A stretch of DNA of 64,000 nucleotides, from positions 23,772,165 to 23,836,164 of the forward strand of contig LS997564.1 of NCBI GenBank assembly GCA_000469685.2, in the 5' to 3' direction. Every line of letters begins with the position of its first letter. Positions within the stretch are counted from its first letter, which is position 1. This document shows positions 30,604-41,663 of this stretch, piece after piece. A program made the translations under genes and the position numbers. This stretch comes from Haemonchus contortus (lineage: Eukaryota; Nematoda; Chromadorea; Rhabditida; Trichostrongylidae). A model generated the notes under the pieces. It was not told the DNA's origin. It was given only the letters and a program-made list of their open reading frames with translations, and searched no databases.

Positions 30604-33080
30604 CCTGTCACCTATCACCTGTCGTCCCATTGATCATCGACTTCCCCGAGCGGGCACTGGTAACGTCTCCATTCGTCCCTATCACGAGCCAGAATGGTCA
30701 AGTGTATCGTCCTCGCTTCAGGGACACTAGTTCCAACATTCTTTTCGTTCAGAGCTTTCGTAAAGAAGTCTGACCATCTCGTTGGAGACCGTCCCGGAGT
30801 TCGTTTGACGTCCCGAGGAATCCAGTCAGTAATCGCCCTGGTCCAACTGTCATCACTATATCGCATAACGCGTCCGGCTCACCTGATCTTCGATTTCTTG
30901 GCGTAATCAACGGCATCCCTGATCTTTGTCCGATGATGGAGCTCAGAACTCCGGATTCCCTTCTGCGTTTGCGTGTATAGGAAAATTCCAAGCATCATCC
31001 TTTCCTATGCGCGTTGAGTAACGCTGATAGCATGCTCATCCTGCTTTCGTAAAGTCCAACTCTCCGAGGCGTGCGTCAAAGCAGGAAGGACAGCAGTGTC
31101 GAAAAGGTGAGCGCGGAACCGGATGTTCTTCGTTTTCTTCACTACTCCCTCGATGTTCTTAAAGCTCCCCACGCCGCGCGTTCCCGTCGACATGATGAAC
31201 GACCTAGCTCCGGAGCTAGGTCGTTCGTCATGTTGACTTTCCGACCTAGATACACATAACTAGAGCATTCGGAGATATTCTTTCAGTTTAGCGTGAAAGG
31301 AGCATCAGGTACCAATCCGTTTTTCATGAACATCGTTTGCGCTAAGTTCAGTCTCAAGCCGGTCCATCCACAAGCACTGTCATTCTCGGCCAGCATTCGC
31401 TCCGCCTGCTCGATTTCCTGTGTTATAAGTACGATGTCGTTTGCAAAGCGGAGGTGATGTCGTCTGCAAAGCGGAGGTGGTGATGTGAGCGGCCGTCGAC
31501 CTTCACTCCCAAGTCTTCCCATTCCAAATGACGCATGACATTCTCGAGGGCTTCAATTACCGCTTCTGTCTCAACGGTGTCAAAGGCTTTCTTCAAGTCG
31601 ATAAACGTAAGACATAGCGGCATTTTTTACTCTCGCGATACTTCAATGAGCCTTGTCAGGGTGTGGATATGATCGATTGTACTGAACCCTCTCCGAAACC
31701 CTGCTTGCTCGTATGGCTGTCCTTCATCTAATATTCTGCCAATCCTGTTTAGGATGACACGAGTGAAAAGCTTGTAGATTACGGACAGCAGGCAGATTGG
31801 GCGATAATTGCCAATGTCATCTGGATCTCCCTTCTTGTAGAGCAACACAGTCTTGCTAGTTTTCCACGACGTGGGCACTTTGCATCCCGACAGGTACCGT
31901 GCGAAGAGCCTAGCCAGAGTTTTGATGATGACTGGTGGTATACTCTTCAGATGTTCTGGCTTGATCCTATCGGGACCGGGCGCTGTACAGTTGTTCATCG
32001 ACGTGATGGCATGTCGTATTTCGGAAGGGAGAACCGAAGGAGCGTCTTCGTCTTATATTCGTCTTGTCTAAGATGGTGAGTAGGCAAGTAGACGTGGCTG
32101 TCGAAGAGATCCGAGTAGAAGTCGTAGCTGACCTTTTCCATTGCCCTCCGGTATGCAGTAACGGTTCCGTCAGGACGACGAAGGGAGGTCATCTTGGTCT
32201 TGTAATTGGCGAAACTCCATCGAGCTTTGCGAATGCTCTTTCCGGCTTCGTCCATGACTGCTGCTCTTCTCTCTTTCAGATCTTCCTTTATCGCTTCTCT
32301 GCATAGCTTCGCAAGTTCGGACGTTTGTTGATAATTGCCTGTAGCTCGCGCGATTCCACGCTAGCGTATCAGCTCGAGAGTCTTCGAAGAGAGTCGTCTC
32401 TTGACTACTTGTAGACTCTCTGCTTTCGTAGCGCTATCGTGAAGATGCACGACGAGCCGGTTGTATTCTTCGTCGATGTTGTCGATAACGGAGTCCTCCC
32501 ATTTACTCGAAGGGAAGCGACGTGGTCTCAGTTGATGGAGGTCTTGGGTCTTCCTTTCCTGAACTTCATAGCTCTCTCCCCACCACTGAAACGGAATCTA
32601 GCGCGGAGGAGACCACGATCCGATCCTGTGTAGAACTTCGGACAACAGCGTCGTCAGTTCGGCAAAATCTCCGACTGAAGATGATATGGTCTGTTTCGTT
32701 ATGGAACTGTCCACCAGGTGACTCCCATGTCCATTGCAGATGAGAGGGCTTCTGGAACTGTGAGTTACCATGGATAGTGTGGGTCGACATGATAAACTCG
32801 AGTAGCCTTTCACTCTGCTCATTCCATTCCATTCCGTGAGTCCCTATGTATAACTCTTCATCCGTTCTTCTGGGGCCAATCTTGGCGTCATAATCACCGA
32901 TTTGAAGAAAGTGTGTTCTTCTCTGTAGAGCCTCTCCAGATCCACATGAAACGACTCCAACTCCTCGTCTTCGTAGCTTGATGTTGGTGCATAGGCAACG
33001 AAGATGGTTAGAGGTGGGGTTGAGCCACATCGTCTTAATCAGTTCTTAAGGAACAGTTCTTCTTCAGTCTCAAATACAGC
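30604..33080 (-). pseudogene. RTE-type non-LTR retrotransposon copy (broken)
   Basis: Reads leftward. 33030-32566 is the AP-type endonuclease C-terminal half (IGDYDAKIGPRRTDEELYIG, WTWESPGGQFHNETDHII). 32255-31995 is the linker, and 31998-31627 the RT fingers/palm start ([54 protein letters not shown]). It then runs LTFIDLKKAFDTVETEAVIE, a deletion of about 70 residues, and ENVMRHLEWEDLGVKVDG with a duplicated HHLRFADDI/HHLRFANDI segment (31430-31490). Downstream comes the C-terminal DALCDIVMT...[18 protein letters not shown]. Multiple stops. The 3' end is at about 30604. Confidence 0.88.
31195..31237. repeat. Palindrome replacing part of RTE ORF
   Basis: GAACGACCTAGCTCCGGAGC continues into its own reverse complement (AGGTCGTTCGTCATG). 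In sister copies (11230, 57990) only one orientation of this word is present, so a short inverted duplication occurred here. Confidence 0.8.
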
Positions 33081-33647
33081 GTGCAGCGGGCTATGCTTTC
33101 TCGTGTCGGTCAGTCTGATGTGTCGTACTTGATCTTCCTAGCTTGCATCATCAGGTCTTCTATACACGCTTCCGATGCGTTGAAAGTACAGATCGCCATC
33201 TTAGTTTTTCTCCTTTTGAGTAACCTGTTTTGGCCCATTTCTAGGCTTCCAACGTGCAATGCCAGGCTCTGACGTGGGGGCTAGGTTGACTCCGGGGGTT
33301 TGCCAGGCTATCCCGAAGTATTCGGTGCTTACGCCTTTGATTGGAATTCTCAATATTTTCCTTCTTTTCTCAAAATTGAATACCCGATAAGGATTCAGCT
33401 CTTAGGCAACCAATGAACGGTTCTCGCAAATGTTCCGAGTGATGATAACACCATTATCAGATGAAACGTCATCCGCTTAGTGCGGCTAATGGATCCCTAT
33501 CACTGCCTTTCCCATTCACTTTTGTCACCATGCTCTACATTTCCGTCTTACGGGATGAAACACTGAACAGTCAATGCTGCGTCGTAAATACCGAAGACGT
33601 TAAGATTTAACTGGTTAGTAGCTCTTGCGATCAGGTCACATCCTACA
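33081..33647. other. No gene seen
   Basis: The RTE 5' remnant fades out around 33250. The rest, to the MITE, has no supported frame. Confidence 0.45.
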
Positions 33648-33650
33648 TAT

Positions 33651-33874
33651 GGCTGCCTTCATAGTCCGCCGGCCGGCCGGCCGGCGCGCCGGCGCACTGA
33701 CGTAAAACGAATCAGTTCTAATGTATCTGCGTCTGTTGCATTATATTTCACGGTTCTGACCTGTTCTGACCGTGAAATAAAATGCTTTAGACGTAGCTAC
33801 GAGCCAATTTCTAATTCGTTTTACGTCACTGCGCGGCGCGCCGGCCGGCCAGCCGGCGGACTATGAAAGCAGCC
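33651..33874. mobile_element. MITE with GGCC-rich palindromic ends, second copy
   Basis: Ends GGCTGCCTTCATAGTCC and inverse GGACTATGAAAGCAGCC, then GCCGGCCGGCC and GGCGCGCC blocks and GACGTAAAACGAAT matched by ATTCGTTTTACGTC. TAT repeats flank it (33648-33650, 33875-33877). It is 224 bp and non-coding. The interior differs from 22290-22559, including a TTTCACGGTTCTGACCTG...CCGTGAAAT sub-palindrome. Confidence 0.87.
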
Positions 33875-33877
33875 TAT

Positions 33878-34442
33878 CCTATTAAAATGCCAAGGTTCCA
33901 TTAGTGACACGAAGGGGTATTAGAGAGCAGACATGCCTAGTGGCCCTCGCCTTCAGCCCTGGCCCGCTTATTATGTCCTTGTCACCAATCACCTTCTGTC
34001 CCTTCACATCCCACATCACCTACTAAAGTGCTCCACTGTCAATGTGGAAGAAGAATGTAGACTTGTATGTACTAAATTGTAGACCAAATGGTTCTCTCCT
34101 TTTATGGCTCGTTATCGGTTTCCACACTTGTTATCGATCCTTATCACTAAACATCTACCTTCCCTTCTCAATCCATTCGCCTTAGTGAAGTGCCAAGGCT
34201 CCACCGTTTACACGAAGGAGGTAACGAATCCTGCAGTTCTCGCCTTCTAAGGCTCTTTATCTTTATTAATATGAGTTATGAATTTGCGGTCGAGAATCGC
34301 TATAGCGTACGCCCCCCTGTGGGTGTTGTCTCGTCCTGCCACCTGCCGTGAGTGATCCCATCCTGCCGCCTGCACTCCCATCGAGTTTGAACGCTCTAGA
34401 TGCACGGGACCGATCAAACACACACACCGACACACACGCACA
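33878..34442. repeat. Dispersed repeat block with CA-rich tract
   Basis: Contains the CCTTCTCGCCTT...TTTATCAGTT-type sequence, then GAGTTATGAATTTGCGGTCG, CACTCCCATCGAGTTTGAACG and a CACACACCGACACACACG tract. It is the inverse orientation of 12840-13110. No protein. Confidence 0.65.
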
Positions 34443-34988
34443 TCAACACACACCCACACACTGACACACAAGGCACACACCGACACGCACCGAAAACCAA
34501 CAGATACACTTAGCAAATTCTGATAATTTAGATATTTCGATGTAGGATAATTCTTCTTTTTTATCAGTGACTACTTCATTGATCAGCTGTTCAGAACCGT
34601 TATCGGTTCTGGTGTGAATGCAAGACGAACTCGAAGTCAGTCGCTTCGAGGGAGCTGGAACTCGTTGGCTCCCAGGTGAACGTATGCGCAGCACCAGCAC
34701 TTCAGTAAACTCATGTTGTGAATAACTCACGCCCACTACCTCTACACAATACCACTTCTGAATCACATTAACATATGCAAGGTATTCAAAGTTTGAGATG
34801 AGATCGTTTTCGATGGGCGTCTCGGTTTTGGGAGCGCCTACGCACTCAACATTGTTCATAATTGTGGAGACTTCTAAAAGCGCACATGGCTCACTCAATG
34901 ACTTGAAGGGCAGCCGAAAACTAGTCAGGGCCTCATCTGGAAGCAACTGATCGGAATCGGAGTTTTGGTTGGCTTGTGTAGGTACCAA
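34443..34988 (-). CDS. Unidentified ORF, candidate exon
   Basis: This 181-codon frame is open upstream to about 35040 and has balanced composition: LPDEALTSFRLPFKSLSEPC, NNVECVGAPKTETPIENDLI, SNFEYLAYVNVIQKWYCVEV, then a Ser-rich stretch. Its last ~25 codons run into the CA-rich repeat, so the true end is probably a splice donor or truncation near 34520. No ATG precedes the good part except an internal one (TIMNNVEC). No domain is recognised. It may be a host exon or gene fragment. Confidence 0.4.
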   Translation of the reverse strand: MVPTQANQNSDSDQLLPDEALTSFRLPFKSLSEPCALLEVSTIMNNVECVGAPKTETPIENDLISNFEYLAYVNVIQKWYCVEVVGVSYSQHEFTEVLVLRIRSPGSQRVPAPSKRLTSSSSCIHTRTDNGSEQLINEVVTDKKEELSYIEISKLSEFAKCICWFSVRVGVCLVCQCVGVC

Positions 34989-35044
34989 TCCTGCATTCGA
35001 CCTCTGGGTGCCCCACTCAGCACAACACCACCTCAGCGCTTAAC

Positions 35045-35466
35045 ATCACTGATTCCCTAGGAGCCATATTCACTCTCTTATCTACCACAACACCATTGCT
35101 GTGGAGGTCAATGGACATTGTCAATGTGAATAGACGTTTTTTGGGAAAATAAAACTTGAACTAACTCGACGTCGCATTTCTGCTGTTTCCTTTTACTTCT
35201 TCCACTGTACGAATAGTAAAATCTTGTTCTGGATTAGAAAAGGTTGAGTGTTCAAATGAAAGCTACGATCGAGTTGATCTCACCTGAACAAACAGATAAG
35301 TTGTGATGAGCAACCACTTCACTCGGTGGTACTATACGAACGAATGAACGATACTTTGCCTAGTTTCCGCCGTTGACTAGTATACTTGTTTATAACAGCT
35401 GTTACCACTCTCTGCTGATAAAAGTGCGCAGATATCCTTCGCTCTCATGTGATATCATGTGCCGTA
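35045..35466. promoter_or_regulatory. Possible regulatory gap with GATA motifs
   Basis: Between divergent open frames. It contains CAGATAAG (about 35290), CTGATAAAAG (about 35415) and an AACAGCTGTTACC E-box-like string (35394). Paired TGATAA-like sites close to a start are typical of intestinal nematode promoters. That is inference only. Confidence 0.3.
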
Positions 35467-35721
35467 ATGGTATCTAACGTGCCACTTTTTTGTCGAAGAC
35501 TGGTCAGCGAAAAAACTGCTTTTGAGACAATTTTAGTTTTTCGGAAGCCAAGTGAATGTGGAATCTTTCAAACATTACCGCTTTCACTAGAAGCATTTCA
35601 TGAAGCTAAGAAGGTCCAAGCTGGGAGAATCGAATACCAAGAGGTATTGAGTATCGAAACGAGATTACGTCATCTGCTTAGCCTTTCTCGGAGTAGACGG
35701 CCTCCTGTGAAATGCTACTAA
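35467..35721 (+). CDS. Unidentified small ORF (84 residues)
   Basis: ATG at 35467, MVSNVPLFCRRLVSEKTAFE then TILVFRKPSECGIFQTLPLS, ending SRSRRPPVKCY with TAA. Composition is protein-like. An AAG|gtccaa donor-like site after EAFHEAKK could make this a first exon instead. No family is recognised. Confidence 0.35.
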   Translation: MVSNVPLFCRRLVSEKTAFETILVFRKPSECGIFQTLPLSLEAFHEAKKVQAGRIEYQEVLSIETRLRHLLSLSRSRRPPVKCY

Positions 35722-35822
35722 AGATTTCGTAGTAGGCTGTCTACTCTCTCAAAGGATGATGCAAGTGACGTGATCTTGTTTTGGTGCGGGTGCTCCCGAT
35801 CCTTCTTTAAATTAGTACCTTG

Positions 35823-35875
35823 GTGTGTCGGTTTGTCGGTAAGTCTGTGTGTCTGTCTGTCCGTCCGCACAACCA
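35823..35875 (-). repeat. GTCGGT/GTCTGTCTGTCC minisatellite
   Basis: On the minus strand this reads GGACAGACAGACACACAGAC...CCGACAAACCGACACACC, the same unit family as 9957-10022 and 39750-39845. Confidence 0.7.
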
Positions 35876-36000
35876 CAACCCACAATGAGTAACATTAGAG
35901 CAATTCTGCATTTCCTTTTTATGTAAGAGTAACAACTTGGTGGGCCGGTTAATAGTGTTGTGTATATTGCGTAGTGGAGGGTGTAATGTTGTGTAAAAAG

Positions 36001-36443
36001 GGTAATTCAACACAGCTATTTCGATTTATACCGGCATCGTATTATGTAGGCCTAAAGAGCTTGGAATTTGGCTGAATCATACTTCAAAGAAACATACTTT
36101 CTTTAATCTCCACCCTCCACGTTCCAGTTGAACAACCTGCAGTAAGCGGTCTCCCTGCTTTTCCAAGGCGAGGTGGAAGCGATCGGCTGCCTGACTTGCC
36201 GTTATATTTTGGATTTATGAAGTACCATGAGCGTAAGCGTCGCCACTCCTTTATCAATAGTGCCCCTTTCCTCATTTTTTGTAATGAAAGAATCATTCGC
36301 TCAGGATTTAGCGCCCGTTGATAACTGAGTTCTTTTTTTTGTTGGCTTCACTCACAGAGCGTCTTCTCCATGACAGACCAGCCTGATCACATAACCGAAA
36401 TCTTAAATGTTACTGATGCATGTTTTAAACTACCACTCGGGCC
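36001..36443. other. No gene seen
   Basis: The 70-codon minus frame (36296-36084) shows no domain. A GGCTTTCCTCC-tailed GCCCGGC hairpin lies at 36444-36462. Confidence 0.4.
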
Positions 36444-36820
36444 GCCCGGCTAACAGCCGGGCTTTCCTCCTTCTTATGGTGTTTCCCTCCTGTAAGAAAG
36501 TTGCTATGCGTAAGTAACACTTTGGATTCTCCTTTTTCTTTGAAAGCTCTACACCCTCAGTATTAGCTCCGAATTTGAAGCAATTTTCCTGGATTATAAT
36601 TAATTATATATCAGTTAGAAGTCTCAATTCATTGCTCTTCATCTCGAAATTGTGTCACATTTATGGCTTAACAGATTGACAACAAAGTCTTGAATGTTAC
36701 CCAGAAATGGATAATAACGCCTATCACAGATGTCGTTATCAATGGAACATTTTCTCCACGGATTTTTCATTAATTGGGAATCCCAAACCATTAGCGGTCA
36801 GATAAGTTTAGTCACAAATA

Positions 36821-37343
36821 TTGGGTTGTAACATAAGTTCGTAGAGTTTTGCGTTAGAGTTATTTTACAACGAAATGTTTTGTTTTTCAGCAAAGTGTAT
36901 ACAGTTATTCGAAAGAGCTCTTTCTCCTCTACAAAACTATTTTATCTGTTTTTTGGGGAATTTAATTGTTCGTCTTTTTTCTGGCTCAGAAATGGAATAT
37001 CTGGAAAGAAAAAAAACAGCATTTTCGACATCTGCTTTTCTTGCCGAAACAGTTTGGGACATATGAAGTGTATATGGGGAAGGTGTCTTACATAGGTGTG
37101 TCTACTGCACAAAAATGGTTCGCAAAGCTTGAAAATGGCGACTTTGACATTGAAGACACGCCTCGAAGCGGACGACCTGCAAGATTCGACCAAGAGCATC
37201 AGAAGGCACTATTGAAGGGAGATGGTCGCCAAACAATTAGTGTATTGGCTGATTATTATAATAACTTATTTAATAATTTATTATTACAATTATTGCCTTT
37301 TGTTCAGAGAAATCTTTGTGAAAGAACTTATGTTACAACCTAA
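36821..37343 (+). mobile_element. Internally deleted mariner (MITE-like)
   Basis: Ends TTGGGTTGTAACATAAGTTC and inverse GAACTTATGTTACAACCTAA, with TA on both sides (36819-36820, 37344-37345). Length is 523 bp. Inside, the N-terminal HTH part of a mariner transposase survives: VSTAQKWFAKLENGDFDIED and TPRSGRPARFD. The catalytic domain is gone and replaced by A/T-rich sequence. Non-autonomous. Confidence 0.9.
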
Positions 37344-37513
37344 TAATATGTCACAAACAAGAAGGAGTCGTAGTACTTCATTGTCTCACAAAGCTTACTG
37401 CGTAGCTGTCGTAGTTTAATAGCAAGAAATGAACAAAATTCTCATTTCGTTATGGAGACATGTCTTTGATCGATCGCTATTACAGCATTTACAGCATTAA
37501 AGATTCAGTGTTT

Positions 37514-37788
37514 GATCATGGGCATGGGTACATACGTGCGTCCGAGGATGCGCGCGGCAAATCGAGCGGCGGAGTGCATGGCTATTCGAACGATTTTGGC
37601 GCTCATTATTGAGGTGCAAACTTGAAGTAGAGTAGTTCATTAGGGTTAGCCGATCATACTAGTCTACTCTACCTAAAAATTGGGCCCCAATGATAGGCGC
37701 TAAAGTCGTTCGAACTGCCACGCACTTCGCCGTGCGGTTTGCCGCGTGCATCCTCGGATGCACGTAAGTTCCGTCCCCCTTTGATCAT
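37514..37788. mobile_element. Foldback element, about 90-bp arms
   Basis: The left arm runs from TGATCATGGGC through TACGTGCGTCCGAGGATGCG and GTTCGAACGA-like words. The right arm is the imperfect inverse (CGCGTGCATCCTCGGATGCACGTA). The centre contains GAGTAGTTC...TAGTCTACTC. No ORF. Confidence 0.7.
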
Positions 37789-38520
37789 AAATACCCTTTT
37801 ACTCTCTGGACCCCTTATCAGCTCCTATCGGTTGTTAACAGTTCCTGTCACAGAGTACCTACGACAACGTCACATCCTACATTGCCCTCTTTGAAAAGGT
37901 TCCACTGTTGACAAGAAGGGGATTGCAACGCTTGTTCGCTTGTTATTATCTGTCATTATCACTAATTAACTTCGGTTCCTTTACATCCCGAACTATCTAC
38001 TGGAATGCTCAGTTGTTAGTATGGAAAACGTTGTAGATTATTAGCTCTCGCCGCCTATCAGTTTCTATCAGTCTCTAACAGTTTTCCAAAGTGCCGAAGC
38101 TCTGCCGTCAACAGGAAGTAAGCAACGGTTCCTGCGGTTCTCGCCGTTCAAGACTCTTTATCAACGCCTTTAAATTATTATTACCGCTTATCACCTACCA
38201 TCAGTGTCCAGTATTATCCTGCTTCCTGTACTACTACCAAATTTCAACGCGATAGGACCACGTGAACAGGAACTATGAATTTGCAACCTAGAACTTCTAT
38301 CGCGCACGCCCCACCCCCTGACAGTGGAGTTCGATCTTGCTACCTGCCATAAGTGCTATCCTGCTGCTTCTTGTACTCCTGCCAAATGTGGGCTTTCCAG
38401 GTTCACGAGAACAGGAGTTATGAATTTCCGGTCAAACACACACACCGACACACACCCACACCGACACACTAACAGACACACTTAGCGAATTACATAAAGT
38501 AGGATACTGATGACCCATTA
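37789..38520. repeat. Dispersed repeat cluster
   Basis: Three stretches of the TATCAGTTCCTATCG...CTCGCC(T/G)TTCAA family end in GAGTTATGAATTTCCGGTC and CACACACCGACACACAC (about 38405-38480), like 33878-34500 and 40180-40680. No coding. Confidence 0.6.
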
Positions 38521-39412
38521 TCAAAGGTCCATGGCCCTTCTTGTCGATTTCCAGATTTGAGCGGTAGCATTGTTGCAATCGATATCAAAGTAGAAAAACC
38601 TGTCAACTCAACCAGTCGCACACAATCATGCTTTTTAAAGGTAGTTATCTATATGCAAAGATTTCTCACTAGATAATCTGCTTATTTTGTGCGTCTATTT
38701 GTATGTGTGTTCGGGTAATATTTGGAATGGGTGGAGCCTTGGACAAAGTGAATAGATCAAATATGAGCTCAGCGAACTTCGGCTACACTGGGGAGGAGGG
38801 GGGAGGGGGGGGGAAGCGCCGGATTAGGTGGTGCTGAGGGCCAAGCATTTCATTTTTGTTTCAAGAAGGCCCAGCCTGAAAAAATACAGACAAAGGTGAT
38901 GATTGGGTCAAAACAACAAGAGAGACCCACCTCCTGAGGGCTTATCTTCCTCAGATTGTGCGGTACTTTACACAATAACTCATAACTCGATTCATTGAAG
39001 GCGTGGAGGCCAGGAAAAATGGAGGGAGTGATCAGGGCTCAATACGTTTTGGATATGCGTAACCTTAGCAGTGCTCCGCTCACGATAGGAGGAGCGTGTG
39101 GCCAAATTGAGGAAACTTTTCAATAAAATTTATAACATTGTTCAAAAACTTTCTACAGCGCAAAGCGGCTAGAGTTTATAGAAGAAATGTGGTCCAATCC
39201 CCAAGTTTGCACAGGGATGGGCAGGGCTAAAGTCGGTAGCCTGAAATTCTGCTCAAAATTGTTATAGAACGTGAAAAAAGTCGTCAGAGCCTACCGAATG
39301 AGTGGGCGGGACTACGACGAAATATCCTTACTACCAGTCACGTGAGCTACGCACGCTGATGCGTGCACCACAAGCCCACTACCGCTTACCTACGACTTGT
39401 TAGAGGACCAAT
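38521..39412. repeat. Degenerate repeat with GTGGGCGGG units
   Basis: Holds ATAACTCGATTCATTGAAGGCGTGGAGG (also about 41010), a G-run GGGGGGAGGGGGGGG at about 38795, and units of GAAGAAATGTGG(T/C)CCAAT...GGGCGGG spaced ~100-130 bp. The same units recur at 41150-41600. Confidence 0.55.
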
Positions 39413-39739
39413 ATGAACGGTATCGGTTGGCTTCCCATTTGTTCTGTTTCTGATTCCTCACCCAGCTCACGTGACATTCACACTCTTCATAGTGCCTACG
39501 AGAGTTTCGAAAGGACGCACAAACGGGCATACAAACAGACACACCAAATTACCGCTTTATATTATACCAGTGTCGAAGTACTGCCATTACAGTACAGTAG
39601 AGATCACAATTTGAATCATCCACCTCACTTCATATTACTCACTTCACTCTACAGTGCTCACATTACTCAATTAGCCTACCCACAAAGTGTCTGCTTTTTA
39701 TATAAGAAAAATAAGTTTTCCATATCACTACCTTTATCA

Positions 39740-39910
39740 TAATCACAAAGTAACCCGGACGGACAGACCGACAAACTGACATACCGACATACAGACAAAC
39801 CGACATACCGACATACCGACAAACCGACAAACCGACAAACCAAGTTACTGCTTTATATATAAGAAGGATAGAGATAGTCGAACCTTCCGGCTAACACCGG
39901 TCTTCCTCCT
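39740..39910 (+). repeat. ACCGACAT minisatellite with terminal hairpin
   Basis: Preceded by TTTTCCATATCACTACCTTT, as at 9912. Then come CGGACGGACAG and (ACCGACAT/A)n to 39845, CTGCTTTATATATAAGAAGG and the hairpin CCGGCTAACACCGG with CTTCCTCCTCC. It gives the full order of the family seen in pieces at 8300-10060. Confidence 0.7.
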
Positions 39911-41640
39911 CCTATGATATAGTCGTGATAAACGGCAAACAGCACAAATCCGTTACAAGCTTGCTGGGTAGCGGTCGTAATCTATATAATAGTCGTAATC
40001 ATAAATACATCGTAAATACCACAGGAGTTAAGTTCGGTTGGCAAGTGCTCTTATTAGCCGTTATCAGCTGTTATCAATTCCTATCATCGGTCGTTTACGA
40101 TCCCGCCATACTCCACATCACATGCCAAACTGTCAAGACTCCACCATTAATGCCATTATTATAGTGGCTCAAGCTTTGCAGGATTTTCAATAGCCCTCAT
40201 CAATTTTATCAGCTTCTGGCCTGGCACCAAAAGTTCTCGATCCCGTCACCGAGTACCTACGATCCTGTCACATCTTACGTAACCTATTAAAATTCCAAGA
40301 TTCCATTATTAGCAGGAAGTGCGTTACAGATCTAGTTGCTCTCGCCCTCTTTAGTTTCTTATCAGTCCCTATCACTTGCTAACATTCCCTGTTACCAGTC
40401 ATTAACGGTTCCATCACATCCTACACCACCTGCCGAAGTGCCAAGGCTTCATCGTTACTACAAAGGGAGTTATGGGTCCTGTGGCAATTGCCTTTTAAGG
40501 CTTCTTATCAGTTTCTATTGATTGTTCCCACTTCCTATTACATACCATCAGTGTTTTCACCCTGTCGCCCTCCACTCTTTCGAATTAGAATGCTTTAGCT
40601 ACAGTGAGACAGGAGTTATGAATTTCCGGTCGTATAAACACACACACATCAACACACTTAGCCAATTATATAAGTAGTATAATATCGCGTTCGCGTCTGT
40701 TTGTTTATTTATGCGGAAATTCGATATTACCTGAAGAATTACCCGCAGAATTTCGGTCAAATTTGAGATAGGTCACTTATAGGGCAAGACCAACAGAGCA
40801 CATGTGGGCTCAGTGGTGTTACGCCCACGCCCAGTTTGAGATAAGTCGACTATAGGTCAAAACGTCTGAATTAGGTCTCATAACAGCCCAGACGCTGGAA
40901 AAAATAAGCAAGGTGAAGGATAGGTCAACAAGCGAGCTAAAGGGGACTCACCAGCGGTGGGTCGAGCGTTCTTGCAGCGTGATACTTTCCACACAAGTTC
41001 ATAACTCGATCCAATAAAGGCGTGAAGGTCATAATAAAAATAAGAGGAGTGAGCAAGGCGAAGCTCCGCCCTGGACGGACGGGACCTGCATTCAATGGAT
41101 GCTACTTTTTAGATATATGTACGATTCCGTTAAAACCTGTGTGATTCTGTTCCGGAAAGTGCAGGAAAAGTGCTTAGAAGTAATGGAAGAAATGTGGCCC
41201 AATCAGTGGAGTGTGCGGGGTTTGCACTATGGTGGGCGGGGCTGAGATTAAAGATTCGTGACTCTGTTAAAAGAACTTTCCAGATTGCGGGAAAACGCAA
41301 CTGGAGGTAACAGAATAAATTTCCCGAAGTGGGCGGGTTTTGTGCTAGGGTGGACGGGTCAGGTCCGAAAATACACATCTCAGTTCAAAAACGTTCTAGA
41401 ACGCGCGGAAAGAGATGGTTAGTGTTAGTAGGAGAAATGCGAACTAATTCTCGAAGTGGGCGGAGCTAAAGTCAAAAGTTCATGACTATGTTCAAAAATG
41501 TTCTGCAATGCGGAGAAATGGGAGGGGGGAGGGGGAAGGGAGCTGAAAGAAGGTTGGTCAGATTTTTGTAGGGGGAATGGTCCGCACTGAGGTGGACGGG
41601 GCTATGGTTGTTCATGATATCTTGCTCAAATGAAACATAT
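39911..41640. repeat. Dispersed repeats, no gene
   Basis: Includes TATCAGTCCCTATCAC-type repeats, GGAGTTATGAATTTCCGGTC with a CACACACACATC tract (40612-40660), and degenerate ~125-bp units with GAAATG(T/C)G...GTGGGCGG (41150-41600). Open frames here are not supported. Confidence 0.5.
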
Positions 41641-41663
41641 CGAGCTGACTGCTTTTAAAGCTT

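Noticed and set aside
34247..34516. Cys/Val-rich 89-codon ORF
   Set aside because: Translation of a CA/GT microsatellite.
39750..39845. CRISPR-like spaced repeats
   Set aside because: Units are 8-bp minisatellite copies without unique spacers, in a eukaryotic context.
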